Shown: in pieces, positions 1 through 12,582 of the stretch | Numbering within the stretch: position 1 is the stretch's first letter | How the letters are laid out: the number at the start of each line of letters is the position of its first letter | Assembly: GCA_964017065.1 (NCBI GenBank) | Contig: OZ024785.1 | Span: 496,001 to 560,000, forward strand | Reading direction: 5' to 3' | DNA from: Haliclona indistincta | Taxonomy: Eukaryota; Porifera; Demospongiae; Haplosclerida; Chalinidae | Length of the DNA stretch: 64,000 nt | Notes under the pieces: generated by a model | Databases searched by the model: none | The model's input: only the letters and a program-made list of their open reading frames with translations | What the model was told of the DNA's origin: nothing | Position numbers and translations under genes: made by a program

Positions 1-634
1 AGTGGCAGTAGTAGCTGCTCGCCCTTGTCTGTAACCGCTAGACGATTGCTTGTTGCTAAATGCGCGAGGGAAGGCACACTAGTCGTGCATTCTTCAAGCT
101 GGAGGCCATTGCACTATTCAAACACGTAGACGACAAAGGCGCCAGGAGAACACCGGCGTAGGACTGGTATGCGTCGCTGTGCCTGAGATCGCGGGACACG
201 TTGCCTAGCCTAGGGTCCTAGGCGCGGCGTAGGTAGGCTGGATCATGGGTTTGCTGATCTGAATAATATATTATGCGTCATTTGTTACCGCCTACTTTTT
301 TCTACGTCAGTAATTGATGGGCGTAACTTCTAATTTTAGTAACAAATATTTCGCTATCCTACGGGAGTGATTGACGGTTGCATGCCCTCTTTCTTCTATA
401 CGCCCTTGATACCGTATAGCCGGTTATTTTCATGTGGATTTAATTTTCGAACGGCTGGTGCGGGTCGAAAATTAGATTTCAAAAAATTCTTCTTGCCTAT
501 TTAAAAAAAAAGTTCTGTGACGAAAATTAGACCCAGCCAAAATTTGCCTAACGAAATATTTGACCAGCGAAAAAAAACGGCTATAAGGTAATTAGCCAAT
601 CAAAGTAAATCTGAGAGCAAATCACGAAAATATT

Positions 635-757
635 GTATTGCCCACTGATGCAGTGTATTGCCCACTGATGCAGTGTATTGCCCACTGATGCAGTGTATTG
701 CCCACTGATGCAGTGTATTGCCCACTGATGCAGTGTATTGCCCACTGATACAGTGTA
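635..757. repeat. 20-bp minisatellite, about 6 copies
   Basis: The unit cccactgatgcagtgtattg repeats head to tail almost without change; the last copy has one substitution (gatg to gata). Confidence 0.9.
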
Positions 758-923
758 ACATTGATTATCCGGACAGCTTTGGTCACCGAAAATTTCTGAG
801 TGGCCGGATAAGCGAAAACGTCCGAATAACGAAAAATAAAATGGCACTTAAGCATCCAAACGATGGCAATACAGGCTTAGATTATCAATCTCGTGTATGC
901 AAACATTGTTTTCTACCTAGTCT

Positions 924-1441
924 AGGCCCAGACTAAGATTTGTATGCATTTATCACTGAATGACTTAATTTTTGTAGACATCATTTTTGTAATACTAAAT
1001 ACTGCCTAAGTTTATATTAAGTGACTCCTCAAGTTAATAAATTGTGTCTTTTTGTTGGTAATACCCTGTACTTGTACTGTTTTCAAACCATCAGAATCTT
1101 ACAATATTAAACTCTTTAAAATAGAGATGTTCATGCATTTCTGAAAAGGTGTAGCCATTTTTTTGCAGTGAATATTGGTTTTGGCATACATCTCAATACA
1201 TTCCTTAGGGTCATATTACCTTAGAACAGTTGCTAGAAAGTAGGTTACTAAAATGGTTAAGAAGATAGAGCAATTATTGTTAGTGACACTGCCGATAAAA
1301 AGGGCGTGGTCATTTTCGGGTATTTCGCAGCGGATAGACAAAAAGGCACATATCACATCTTATTCCTTGTGGTCAAATTACCCTAAAATAGTTGAGTTAT
1401 CCTCTCCTAAATTAAATGCATACAAATCTTAGTCTGGGCCT
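924..1441. mobile_element. Short inverted-repeat DNA element (MITE)
   Basis: The left end AGGCCCAGACTAAGATTTG (starting at 924) reappears as an exact inverse ending at 1441. The match runs about 29 bp, through 'tatgcattta'. The 518-bp interior has no coding potential. I could not define a target-site duplication, so the superfamily is open. Confidence 0.65.
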
Positions 1442-1542
1442 CTACTAACCATGGGAAGATGAGTCAGCTTGGCTACATAACAACAAGCAAACAGCAGAGT
1501 GGTCTTTAATGATATTAACTTGTGATCACCTGTTTCCCTCAG

Positions 1543-2264
1543 AACACCACTAATCCTGATAGTGCATATTATGAGTTGTTCATGATTCCTAAACAAGTGG
1601 ATCCCAGCAGCCCTGAGAGTGAGTCACCTAGCTGGCTAGCTTGTGTGTCTTGATAATGGTGTTGTTCAGTGGTAGAGGGTAAGAGGTCATCAGGACTGGC
1701 TGCTGTATGGGTGGCTAGGAACAAGTTTGCTGTACTGGACAAGAATCGTCAGGTATGCATGTGAAGCAATGACCTGTGATTATTCAAGTGTATATACAAC
1801 ACAATGATATGTGTATCTACATGTAGCTGTGTATTAAGAATCTCAAGAATGAAGCGACTAAGAAGATCACTACTCCTCCATGTGATAGCGTCTTCTTTGC
1901 CGGCACTGGCCATCTACTAGTCAAAGAGAATGACTATATCATTGATTTTGATATCCAACAGCAACTGTACGTTGGTAACAGCTCTGGTCCTGATGACATC
2001 ATGCTGTCTGTCTAGGTCACTCAATCAGGTACGAGTACCCAAGGTGAAGTATGTGTTCTGGTCACATGACATGTCACATGTGGCATTGCTAGGGCGACAC
2101 TGTAAGTGACTCATTGTGTGTGATCATCATGTGACTCTTTCCCTCCCTCCCTCTCTCCCCCCTCTCCCTCCCTCCCTCCCTCTCTCCCTCTCTCCCTCTC
2201 TCCTTCCCTCCCTCTCTCCCTCCCTCCCTCCCTCCCTCCCTCCCTCCCTCCCTCCCTCCCTTCT

Positions 2265-2345
<81 letters not shown>

Positions 2346-5300
2346 AGCTCTTGCAATATGTAATCGTAAGCTAGAGACTTTGTGTATGATAACTGAGAAC
2401 TCTCGTCTAAAGAGCGCTGCTTGGGATGATAATAACATACTGCTATACACTACGGCCAACCATATCAAATACGCTCTAACTAATGGGTTAGTGGGTGTGG
2501 TTAATGGGTGGAGTCACTGATATATTTCCTCCCAGTGATCATGGTATAATCAGGACCCTTGACCTACATGTGTACCTGGCCTCTGTGAGGGGTAGTAATA
2601 TATACTGCCTAGACAGGGAGGGAAAGACCAGAGTGATGAGTGTTGATCCAACAGAATATAGGTTTAAACTAGCGCTAGTCAAGAGAAAATATGACGAGGT
2701 ACTCACTCACTCACCTCCTCACTCACTCACCTCATCACTCACTCACCTCATCACTCACTCACTCACCTCATCACTCACTCACTCACTCACCTCATCACTC
2801 ACTCACCTCATCACTCACTCACTCACCTCATCACTCACTCACCTCATCACTCACTCACCTCATCACTCACTCACCTCATCACTCACTCACCCACTCACCT
2901 CATCACTCACTCACCCACTCACCTCATCACTCACTCACCTCATTCCCTGTCTCACTCACTCACCTCATCACTCACTCACCTCATCACTCACTCACGTCAT
3001 TCCCTGTCTCACTCACTCACTCACCTCATCACTCACTCACCTCATCACTCACTCACTCACTCACCTCATCACTCACTCACCTCATCACTCACCTCATCAC
3101 TCACCTCATCACTCACTCACTCACTCACCTCATTCCCTGTCTCACTCACTCACTCACTCACCTCATTCCCTGTCTCACTCACTCACCTCATCACTCACTC
3201 ACCTCCTCACTCACTCACTCACTCACCTCATTCCCTGTCTCACTCACCTCATCACTCACTCACTCACTCACCTCATCACTCACTCACTCACCTCATCACT
3301 CACTCACTCACCTCATCACTCACTCACTCACCTCATCACTCACTCACTCACCTCATCACTCACTCACCTCATCACTCACTCACTCACCTCATCACTCACT
3401 CACTCACCTCATCACTCACTCACCTCATCACTCACCTCATCACTCACTCACCTCATCACTCACTCACCTCATCACTCACTCACCCACTCACCTCATCACT
3501 CACTCACCTCATTCCCTGTCTCACTCACTCACTCACCTCATCACTCACTCACGTCATTCCCTGTCTCACTCACTCACTCACCTCATCACTCACTCACCTC
3601 ATCACTCACTCACTCACCTCATCACTCACTCACCTCATCACTCACCTCATCACTCACTCACTCACTCACTCACTCACTCACCTCATTCCCTGTCTCACTC
3701 ACTCACTCACTCACTCACTCACCTCATTCCCTGTCTCACTCACTCACCTCATCACTCACTCACCTCCTCACTCACTCACTCACTCACTCACTCACCTCAT
3801 TCCCTGTCTCACTCACTCACCTCATCACTCACTCACCTCATCACTCACTCACTCACTCACTGACTCACCCACTCACTGACTCACTCACTCACTGACTCAC
3901 TCACTCACTGACTCACCTCATCACTTACTCACCTCATCACTCACTCACCTCATCACTCACTCACCTCCTCACTCACTCACTCACTCACTCACCTCATTCC
4001 CTGTCTCACTCACTCACTCACCTCATTCCCTGTCTCGCTCACTCTAGGTGCTGCACATGGTTAAGACAGCTAAGCTGGTTGGACAATCTGTCATCGCCTA
4101 CTTACAGCAGAAAGGCTATCCTGAGGTAGCTCTACACTTTGTGAAAGATGAACGAACACGATTTGCACTAGCACTCGAGTGTGGTAATATTGAGGTAAGA
4201 TATGTAGCACTCAGGCACTTCATTCCCCCTCCCTCCCTCTCTCCAGGTGGCTCTAGATGCTGCTCGTACTCTAGATGATAAGCCATGTTGGGAGATGCTA
4301 GCTGAGCAAGCCCTAGCTCATGGCAACCATCAGGTACAGTGTGACTGCCACATCACTTCACACTACACTGCTATAGATTGTAGAGCTGGCTTACCAACGA
4401 ACTAAGAACTTTGATCGTCTAACGTTCCTATATCTGATCACTGGTAATATGGTCAAGCTGAGGAAGATGATGAAATATGGTGAGTTAGATACTGGCGACC
4501 ACACCCATTGACTCCGCCCACCCATTAGCTGAGATGCGACATCATAATAGTAGTCAGTATCACAATGCGTTGTTCAGTGGGCGTGTCGAGGAACGGATCA
4601 AACTATTGAGCGCTATTGGTCATGGTGAGTGTGTTAGGAGGGGGCGTGTACTATACCTGATGACCCGCCCACTCAGAGTCACTAGCCTACCTTACTGCTG
4701 CTACACACAAGCTACCTGAAGAATCATCAGCCATTGCTGACCGATTACAAGGCACTTTAGACAAGGTAGGTACTTCTATAGTGATGGGACAGTGGGAGTG
4801 GCCAGTGGTGTGGGAGTGGCCAGGTGTGATGATGCATGTGTCACATGTCATGATAAAGACTGGGATGTGTTGGGTCACACTGATTGGTCAGATGTAATCT
4901 GTTATCATACACATGGGACCTGTGTTACTGGTTATTGTGCTGCCATACCTGTTAGATATTGGTCAATGCTACAGCGGTTTTAGAAGATCTTGCATAGAGA
5001 TGTCAAGACCGGAAGTAATACGTTGACCAATCAAACACGGATGGTCACGTGCAGGCCTATTGAAGCGCGTGATTGATTGGTCAACGTAAGAAAACGTATT
5101 ACTTCCACTTTGACTGTGGCATTGCAAGATCTCTTCAAACCAGTGTAGTATTAGCAGGACAAACCAGTCAGTGATAAGCAAGTTATAATTATGACCTAAT
5201 CATTGGAGAATAGCTATGGACTTGGCATTGAGTACTGTGAGGTCCATCCTAGTGCCAGCTTGTATGATAATGATATCCATCATGTATGATAATGATATCC

Positions 5301-7494
5301 ATCATGTAGCTACCTGAGGTCCATCCTAGTGCCAGCTTGTTGCTGCCTCCTCCACCAGCTCTCAAGGACCAGACCAGTTGGCCTCATCTCACTGTGTCCA
5401 AGAGCTTCTTTGAACGTTCAATGACTGACAAATATGCTGATCCTAGCGCTGACGTACTGATGGATACTGATGAAGATGTGGGCGGGGCCTGGGGTGAGGA
5501 TGCTGACCTGGAGATTGATGAAGGTGCAGATACACCCACTATGACACACCCACTGTGTCACACCCACTATATGACACATCCACTATGATACACCCACTAT
5601 GACACACCCACTGTAGAGGGGGCTATTGTGCAGCGTGAGATGGGAGACCTAGATGGAGAGGAGGGAGAGACAGGAGGAGGATGGGATGTGGAGGATGATG
5701 ATATAGAGCTACCAGCTGACCTGGTTGGTAATGGACTCACCTAGCTCATCATGTTATTCTTGCTACAGGAGGTAGCTCCCTCAGGGGGCGAGGGTGATGG
5801 CTACTATGTGGCCCCTACTAAAGGCACTAGTCCAGCTCAGGTATGGGTCAGTAACTCACAGCTAGCTGGCGACCATGTCATGGCCGGATCGTTTGATAGT
5901 GCTATGAGGGTGAGTAGTGTAATGTACTGCTGCTGCCGGCCTATCCTCTCTAATGTTAGCTGCTGCAAGACCAACTAGCTATGGTGGACTACTCACCGAT
6001 GAAGCACCACTTCATGCAGCTCTACTCTCAGGCCAGGGTATCATACACTGCTATCCCTCTCCTGGCTCCATTATCTGGCTTTGTCAATCGTAACTGGCGT
6101 GAGGCAGGAGCCAGACAGGGCTTGCCAGCAAATGCTATGAAGCTAGCTGACTTGGTCCAGATGCTCCAGGTACCACACCACATCATGGTCTACTTGTTCC
6201 TTTCTTCTCTTGCTATAGGCTGCCTATCAGCTGACCACTGGTGGCAAGTTCCAAGATGCTGCTGTTAAGTTCAGAGAGATACTGTTGTACATACCTCTAC
6301 TGGTAGTAGACACCAAGTCACGTATTGCTGAGGTAAGCACTCACTCACACACTCACTCACCCACCCTCTCACTCACTCACTCACTCACTCACTCACTCAC
6401 TCACTCACACACTCACTCACCCACCCTCTCTCTCTCACTCACTCACTCACTCACACACTCACTGACTCACCCACTCACTCACACACTCACTCACCCACCC
6501 TCTCTCTCACTCACTCACTCACTCACTCACTCACACACTCACTCACCCACCCTCTCACTCACTCACTCACTCACTCACACACTCACTGACTCACCCACTC
6601 ACTCACACACTCACTCACCCACCCTCTCACTCACTNNNNNNNNNNNNNNNNNNNNNNNNNNNNNNNNNNNNNNNNNNNNNNNNNNNNNNNNNNNNNNNNN
6701 NNNNNNNNNNNNNNNNNNNNNNNNNNNNNNNNNNNNNNNNNNNNNNNNNNNNNNNNNNNNNNNNNNNNNNNNNNNNNNNNNNNNNNNNNNNNNNNNNNNN
6801 NNNNNNNNNNNNNNNNNNNNNNNNNNNNNNNNNNNTCACTCACTCCACTCACTCCACTCACTCACTCACTCCTCTCACTCACTCACTCCACTCGCTCACT
6901 CACTCCTCTCACTCACTCACTCCTCTCACTCACTCCATTCACTTACTCCTCTCACTCACTCACTCCTCTCACTCACTCCTCTCACTCACTCACTCCTCTC
7001 ACTCCTCTCACTCACTCACTCCTCTCACTCACTCACTCACTCCTCTCACTCACTCACTCCTCTCACTCACTCACTCCTCTCACTCACTCCTCTCACTCAC
7101 TCACTCACTCCTCTCACTCCACTCACTCACTCACGCATTATATGTAGGCTCGTAAGATCCTAGCAGCATGCGGTGATAGTCCATCTGATGCTCATAAGCT
7201 AGCTTATGATGAGCACAACCCATTCTCCATATGTGCTGCTTCTTATAGACCTATATACAGGTAACCATAGCAACACACTGGTAACCATGGTAACAACACT
7301 ATTAGGGGCAAGCCTCATGAGCAGTGTCCATTCTGTCTAGCCAGCTATGTGGCAGATTATAAAGGAACAGTGTGCACTATTTGCAAGGTAATTATCAGAC
7401 CAATAATCCTAGTACTATCCTAACATCATCATAGGTGTCTGAAGTGGGCAGGGATTGTCTTGGTCTCCGTATCAGTCCAACTCAGTTTCGATGA
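1543..7494 (+). CDS. COPA: Coatomer subunit alpha (COPA), C-terminal two thirds; one region lost in assembly gap
   Basis: Alpha subunit of the COPI coat that carries Golgi-to-ER vesicles. Translated exons follow metazoan COPA closely: [57 protein letters not shown], and the end [10 protein letters not shown] before TGA at 7492. Exons: 1543-1618, 1670-1752, 1827-1966, 2016-2101, 2348-2486, 2536-2698, 4048-4194, 4247-4333, 4377-4479, 4529-4624, 4677-4765, 5310-5523, 5617-5723, 5769-5909, 5960-6169, 6219-6332, 7148-7260, 7306-7387, 7435-7494. The N-terminal WD40 propeller is absent from the window. Between the exons ending at 6332 and starting at 7148 about 90 residues expected from the family are missing; the 200-N gap inside a repeat intron is the likely place. 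Its stop is 233 bp from the ZMYND8-like stop on the other strand. Confidence 0.95.
2111..2345. repeat. Pyrimidine microsatellite (CCCT/CT) inside COPA intron
   Basis: A run of ccct blocks grades into pure (tc)n and ends directly in the tttag acceptor at 2347, so the array doubles as the polypyrimidine tract. It generates long low-complexity open frames on both strands that are not genes. Confidence 0.9.
2699..4047. repeat. 1.35-kb CTCA-based tandem array filling a COPA intron
   Basis: The whole intron is made of (ctca)n blocks punctuated by 'cctcat' and 'cctcattccctgtct' variants. Higher-order copies carrying 'attccctgtctc' recur at irregular spacing. The only non-repeat bases are the splice sites. 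Translation gives a Ser-Leu-Thr-His polymer without similarity to a protein. Confidence 0.95.
4981..5138. mobile_element. Small palindromic element in COPA intron
   Basis: AGAAGATCTTGCA at the left reappears inverted as TGCAAGATCTCTTC at the right. Inside, GGAAGTAATACGTTGACCAA is mirrored by TTGGTCAACG and CGTATTACTTCC. The whole forms an imperfect hairpin of about 160 bp, typical of a MITE. No target duplication was resolved. Confidence 0.6.
6333..7147. repeat. CTCA / CTCCTCTCA tandem arrays on both sides of the assembly gap
   Basis: Left of the gap the units are ctca with 'cacccaccctctc' punctuation. Right of it they are 'ctcactcactcctct'. The unit differs across the gap, so the gap is not simply a collapsed single array, and unique sequence may lie inside it. 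Confidence 0.9.
6636..6835. other. Assembly gap (200 N)
   Basis: Exactly 200 Ns, a conventional placeholder length, so the real size is unknown. It falls where COPA lacks about 90 expected codons. Confidence 1.
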
Positions 7495-7727
7495 GCCGTT
7501 CGTTGACTTGTTATCATAATTATTTTGCTGAAGCATGTGTTTGATAATAATAATAATAACTCTAGTAGTCATGGCAACAACATTTGCCTTAAGACTATCA
7601 CAATAGAAATTAATTAACATATAAAATGTGCCACAGCATCAGCTAATGGTAGCTGTGGGGTGGGTGGAGTCTTTGAATGAGATCTGTAATAATGTACAGT
7701 GATTGTTCCCGGGCAATGTGGCGGGCT

Positions 7728-10700
7728 TTAGAATACTCTGAAGAATGAGTTGTGTTGAGAAGTGGGTGTGGCAGCAGGAACTTGTGGTAGGTACGGCAGT
7801 GTTTGTGGGAAGTCAGGAATGGCTCCAATAGGTTGCTGATAGGGCCAGCTGAACCCTTGAGAGGCGTGCACGTTGTCATGGTGAGCAGGTGAAGAGGCGG
7901 GGCTAACAGGGTGGAGAGGGATACTAGCGAGTGAGCTGGTGTTAGAGTGAGGGGATGATGGAGGGATGGAGTGAAGGGAGAGGTTCTTATCCATGATAGC
8001 GGAGCGATAATGTGCTTGGGGAGAGGAAGGCGAATGGTGATTGAAGAGGATATTGCTGTTAGGAATCTGTTCAATGGTGGTCATGGTGTTGTTCAACTCA
8101 TAGTTAGCCATTGGTTCAGCCACTGGAGTCACTGTTGCTTGGACTGACATGGTTGCATCAGGCGCTGCTGTACGCAGCTTCCCTCTGCCAGCAGGCAGGT
8201 CATCAGCGTGTTGATGAGGTGTGTTAAACATGAAGACAGATGAAGAGCTATTGCCAGCAGCACCAGTAGGTGATAGAATGGAGCCAGGTGTACGAGGGAC
8301 AAAGCCACTACTAGCAGGCTGCTGTACTTGAGTGCATACTGCCATGTGGTCTGGCCAGTGTGACTGCTGACATACTTCATTACAATAGTTAGCATTCCAA
8401 CAGCAGTTATATTGAGCCTCTTTCCAACAATAGCTACACTGTAGATAAAGAGTAAGTAACATAGCATACCACCATAGCAAGCTCTTACCCATTTCTTCTT
8501 CTTTGTCTCTTGTACAGCTATCTCCTTGTCTATCTCTGCCTGTTTCTTTACCTCGCTCACAATCTGGTCTCTCTCTAGCTCGGCTGATGCTGTCACCTGA
8601 CACAGAGTCACATGATACTAGTAACCATAGCAACATCGTCTTACCACTTTGAGTGACTGTGTCATCTCTTGCTTCAGTTCATGTCTCATCTTCTCCAGTG
8701 CTAGTCGTGAGTCAGGCACAGGCCAAGCTGAGTGAAGGTGCTCCTTGATCTGCTTGGCGCCCATCTTACCCTTAGCTTCAAACATTGACAACATCTCATA
8801 TACAACTGACTTGAGTGAAGACATTAGCTGAAGAATGGTCAGTATACTCTAGTATACTAGCTCAGTATACTAACCTTATCACTAAAGTACTTGTATCCCA
8901 GGTCATCACTTCCACTGCTGGCCATACTGTCTAGTCTGGTTTGGAAGCTTCTCTCCACACATCTAACAGTGTCGGCCATTAGTCCTTCACCTAGCTCCAA
9001 CTGGCTATCATCTTCCTGTCTGTATACATCACTTGAGCATCCAGTCAAGCCACCTGGTAGACCAGGTATTAATCCATTAGTGCTGGGAGAGGTATCCATG
9101 TCATTGCCAGTTAGTTCATTGGTCTTGCTCGTATCTGCTGCTAGTCTGCGTGACTTCTTGCCTGGCGAGGTGTCAGCTCCTCCACGCCTCTTGAGCTTAT
9201 TAGTAACACGACGTGGCGTCCTCTTCTCATTAGGGTCTACTACAGCAATGGCTGTCTTGTCAGGAGGGTACATCGTGCTAAACTCTTCTTGACCAAATGA
9301 ATACACATCCCCTTGTTCCCTGAGCTCAGCAGCTCTTCTCTCAGCTAGTGATGTAGCCAGTGCTGATAGTGTCTCTCCAGGCGGACGCCTGTATGATCTG
9401 AAGGCAGTAGGTGTCAGGGTCTCACTGCCACCTATCAATGAGTAAGAGCTGTCATAGTATGGCTCACAAAGTGGGAGGGGCACTCGACTGGGTTTCTTAG
9501 GACCATTCCTCAACATCGATTTGTTAGCAGGTGGTGCCATACGTACTCTGCCTCCTCTCTCCTTGGCCTCTAGCTCGCTCCCGGCTAGGTCAATACGGAG
9601 ACCACTGTCACTGCCTGGACTGGACGGCTCAGAATACTCTCCATCCATGAAATGAACGCTGTTGCCATGGATACTGCCAGTTTCCTCGGACTCTGATAGG
9701 GGCGGGTTGACCTCTACTATTTGAGGAATAAATGGAATATGGTTAGACACATTTAGTGCTTGAGGGGTGGGGTTGCTAGCCACTGGAGGTGGTGGAGGGG
9801 TGTGGTCTGTAGCCGGAGTCAACCGTGGTACTGGAACTGGACTCTTCTTAGGAATGCGTGGCAGTTTGAGTGTGTTTTCACGAGTTGGCAATTTGGGAGC
9901 TTCTTGTATCTTCTCAGCTATAAACTGCTCCGGTGCTTTACCTATAGCAACACAGCAATCATACACACACATGCCATGGGTACTTACCATCGCTCATTTG
10001 CTGTAGCATTTGGTTGATGTTCTGACGATATTTGCACAACTCGTCCATTGATTGTGTCCACTGGACAGTCTTAGCTGTCGGAGTAGGAGGAGGTCCATTG
10101 AGCTCCTGAATACTAGCCTTCTGCACCAAGGATCGATCATGCTGTCCAAAGAATCTGACATCACACTTATCAGACGTCTCGCTAATCAGCTGGACAAGGA
10201 CATAATATTAACCCCTTGTGTACTATACACACCTTACCTTAGCCGGCCATAATGGGTATCCTCTGACCTTGGCCAGTACTACACGATGGGGAGGATTCTA
10301 GACAAGAGGAACAGTAGCCATTGCTCTGAGTGACATAGTGACTGAACTTACACATGGAATACAGAACCAATCAGATGGCTGCTTGACAGTGAGACTATAG
10401 CAGCTGGGACATAGCTCCACTTCACGCATCTAGAGAGAGGACAGCAATGATACCACAGCTATCACTGATCACTCACATCTTCCTTGCATATCTTTACAAT
10501 GGATTTCGCAATCTTTGTTAGCGCATGTTTCGCTGTAGGAACACACTAAGCTCCACCCAATAAGCCCCGCCTGCTAACTGACCTCCATTATAAATGATGC
10601 AGTTGTGTAGTATCCATTCAGTATCGTGCAGAAACTCACGAGTTGACTGAAAACCATTAGCAGCTGCTTTCTGTAGTCATGGCAACAGTATTATCTCACA

Positions 10701-12039
10701 TAATGGGTGGAGCAACTCACTCGCTTGATCATCCCAAGATGCATTGGATGAAATATATATTCACGATAATGAGAAGCTATCTCCTCATGGACATCTTGTT
10801 GAAACAACTCGGTCTGTGAGGGAGGCGAGTGAGTGAGTGAGCAAGTGAGAGGAGCAAGTGAGAGGAGTAAGTGAGAGGAGAGTGAATTAGTGTGTGTGTG
10901 GACACTAACTCCCTGAAAGCTCATTCTGGAGACAGCCATCAGTAAGAGATCCTTCAAACCATTGGGTCGTGATCTCTTGGGTTTACGTTGCACATTCTGC
11001 AAACACACATAGTGAGGAGGTGTGTCAGACACACCCACACACACACACACACCTTACACACAGGACACACCCAGTCATCATCCTCACTAGGAGGCGTGGC
11101 CAGTCCACTGCATTGTATGTGGAAGACACGAGGACATCTATCACAGCACAGAACCTCTCCTCCTTCATGGCACACCCAGCAGTAGCTGTCATTCTTAGAC
11201 ACATCCTGCAGTGAGGATGAGGGTGATAGTAGTGATGGTGATGGTAGTATACCTGTTTCTCAAATGTAGCATTTTCTATTGACATCTCGTCATTTCCTTT
11301 CTTCTTGAGTCTGAGCACAGGTATCTTGGGCTGGTTACTATAGCAACAGGCACGAGAAGTAACGCGACTAGCAGTATACATCATGTGTGTGTGTGTGTGT
11401 GTGTGCGTGTGTTGTGAGACTTCAGTGAAACCTGTCTTAAGGACGGACCACTTGTGTAATAAGACCACCTCTATATTAAGACCATCATTTTATACACGAT
11501 TTATAAAGGCACTCTCTATTACGACCACAAAGTTTGGTCCCAAGGGTGGTCTTATTATTGGAAGCACAAAGGATCTAGGAAGGACACTAGGTGGGTGTGG
11601 TTACTAGTAACAGGAAGTGAACTACTTCCTGTCCACAGCTCTCTCTACTTCCTGTCCACACCACAGGTTGGTCTCTCTATGTTAAGTAGCCACAAGTGGT
11701 GTTTGAAGCACTAGCAAGCCAGCTACCAGCTAGGTCATTAGATGATAGTGTATACATTACATAGTGTGGTCTATGAACACTGGAGGTGCTTACAAGTGCC
11801 ACTACACACCTTGATGATGATGGTGGGGGCGAGGGCTCCTCTACTGATTCACCCTCTCCTGGTGCAGTGAGGGTGGGAGGCTGAGAGGGTGTGGTCAGAC
11901 TGTGTGTTAATCCCTCGCTGGCTGGTGGTGTGGGCCCCAATGGTGGAGGGCCTGTGAGGGGAGGTGGTCCCATGATAGGAGGATCAGGTATCGAGATGGG
12001 TGGTTGAGTGGGAAAGGCGTCATTAAACACTTCAGCCAT
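7728..12039 (-). CDS. ZMYND8: ZMYND8-like chromatin reader: PHD, bromodomain, PWWP, MYND
   Basis: Histone-reading corepressor of the ZMYND8/ZMYND11 family, expected in the nucleus. The 14 exons give 1,066 residues (human ZMYND8 is close to 1,190): 11810-12039, 11253-11337, 11053-11205, 10910-10996, 10721-10813, 10583-10670, 10477-10532, 10352-10429, 10238-10297, 9988-10189, 8875-9941, 8645-8827, 8489-8596, 7728-8438. Domains in order: PHD zinc finger (about 109-153, CWVCHEGGEVLCCDRC), bromodomain (YREYIFHPMHLGMIKR, NCIIYNG), Cys pair and PWWP (RGYPLWPAK, RFFGQHD), long disordered part, coiled coil (ELERDQIVSEVKKQ), then MYND finger (about 831-870, CSYCWKEAQYNCCW, CQQSHWPDHMAVC). The MYND finger and coiled coil fit ZMYND8 better than ZMYND11, where the PHD/bromo/PWWP order is shared. 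The start is the ATG in a Pro-rich leader; an upstream in-frame ATG at 12078 is possible. Confidence 0.93.
11405..11580. mobile_element. Degenerate MITE-like fragment in ZMYND8 intron
   Basis: 'gaccacctctatattaagac' is followed about 60 bp later by the diverged inverse 'ggtggtcttattattgg', the pattern of a short inverted-repeat element. A (tg)n run flanks it at 11383-11405. No coding potential. Confidence 0.4.
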
Positions 12040-12582
12040 TACCCCTACATGAAGGCCAACGACAGGAAGGTTAAACACAAAATGGTGGACTCATTTGACC
12101 GCGGGTACACTCTACACGCTTTCCTTACCTTACATGTAGCTTGAGTCAGCTTTGCCGGTAGCTAGTATACTAGTATCAGTGTTATAGACTGGTTTCAACC
12201 AGGGAAAGGTGCTGTAAGGATAACTAAGCCGTCTTTCTCCGCCAATCCGCTGCTAAAATATTTTCGTGGGATAGCAAATAATTTTGTATCGGGCGATCAC
12301 AAAATTTACAAAGAAGTGCGTGGGCGGGACTAGAATAATGCATGCGCTATGCACTGCGGTTTTTGAGTCACCGCTGCACAAGCTGAACTGAGCTAATCAG
12401 CTAAGTGCAGGTATTGCGTTCAGTTTGCACAAAGTTTTTTTTAAGGGTTCTGTCTGAAGCTAGTGATAATTGAATGGATTCCGTGTTTCAGTGAATTTGT
12501 TACAGTGATTCGATTGGGAATCATCCAACATTCATGCATGACAAACGTATTGTGACGTGTACACATTATACACATTATATAT
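12040..12582. other. Intergenic, ZMYND8 promoter side
   Basis: Without the LINE to its right, this and 14179-14336 would form one spacer of about 690 bp between the divergent ZMYND8-like and TRAM1-like starts, so promoters of both are expected here. No TATA box or other specific element was recognised. Confidence 0.4.

Larger units (their letters stand above)
1..1542. other. Repeat-rich gene-free stretch upstream of the visible COPA exons
   Basis: No exon of a recognisable protein was found here, although COPA should have its N-terminal WD40 exons upstream of 1543. Either this is one unusually long COPA intron filled by repeats, or the 5' exons lie outside the window. It holds a 20-bp minisatellite (635-757) followed by a sequence resembling pogo/Tigger-type ends (about 760-830, 'ttatccggac' and 'ggccggataagcg'), and a short inverted-repeat element (924-1441). 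The rest is AT-rich with no clear signal. Confidence 0.55.

Noticed and set aside
2495..3895. Long open frames of Ser-Leu-Thr-His-Pro repeats on the plus strand
   Set aside because: They are translations of the CTCA array inside a COPA intron. Open length comes from the repeat lacking stops; the true exon ends at 2698.
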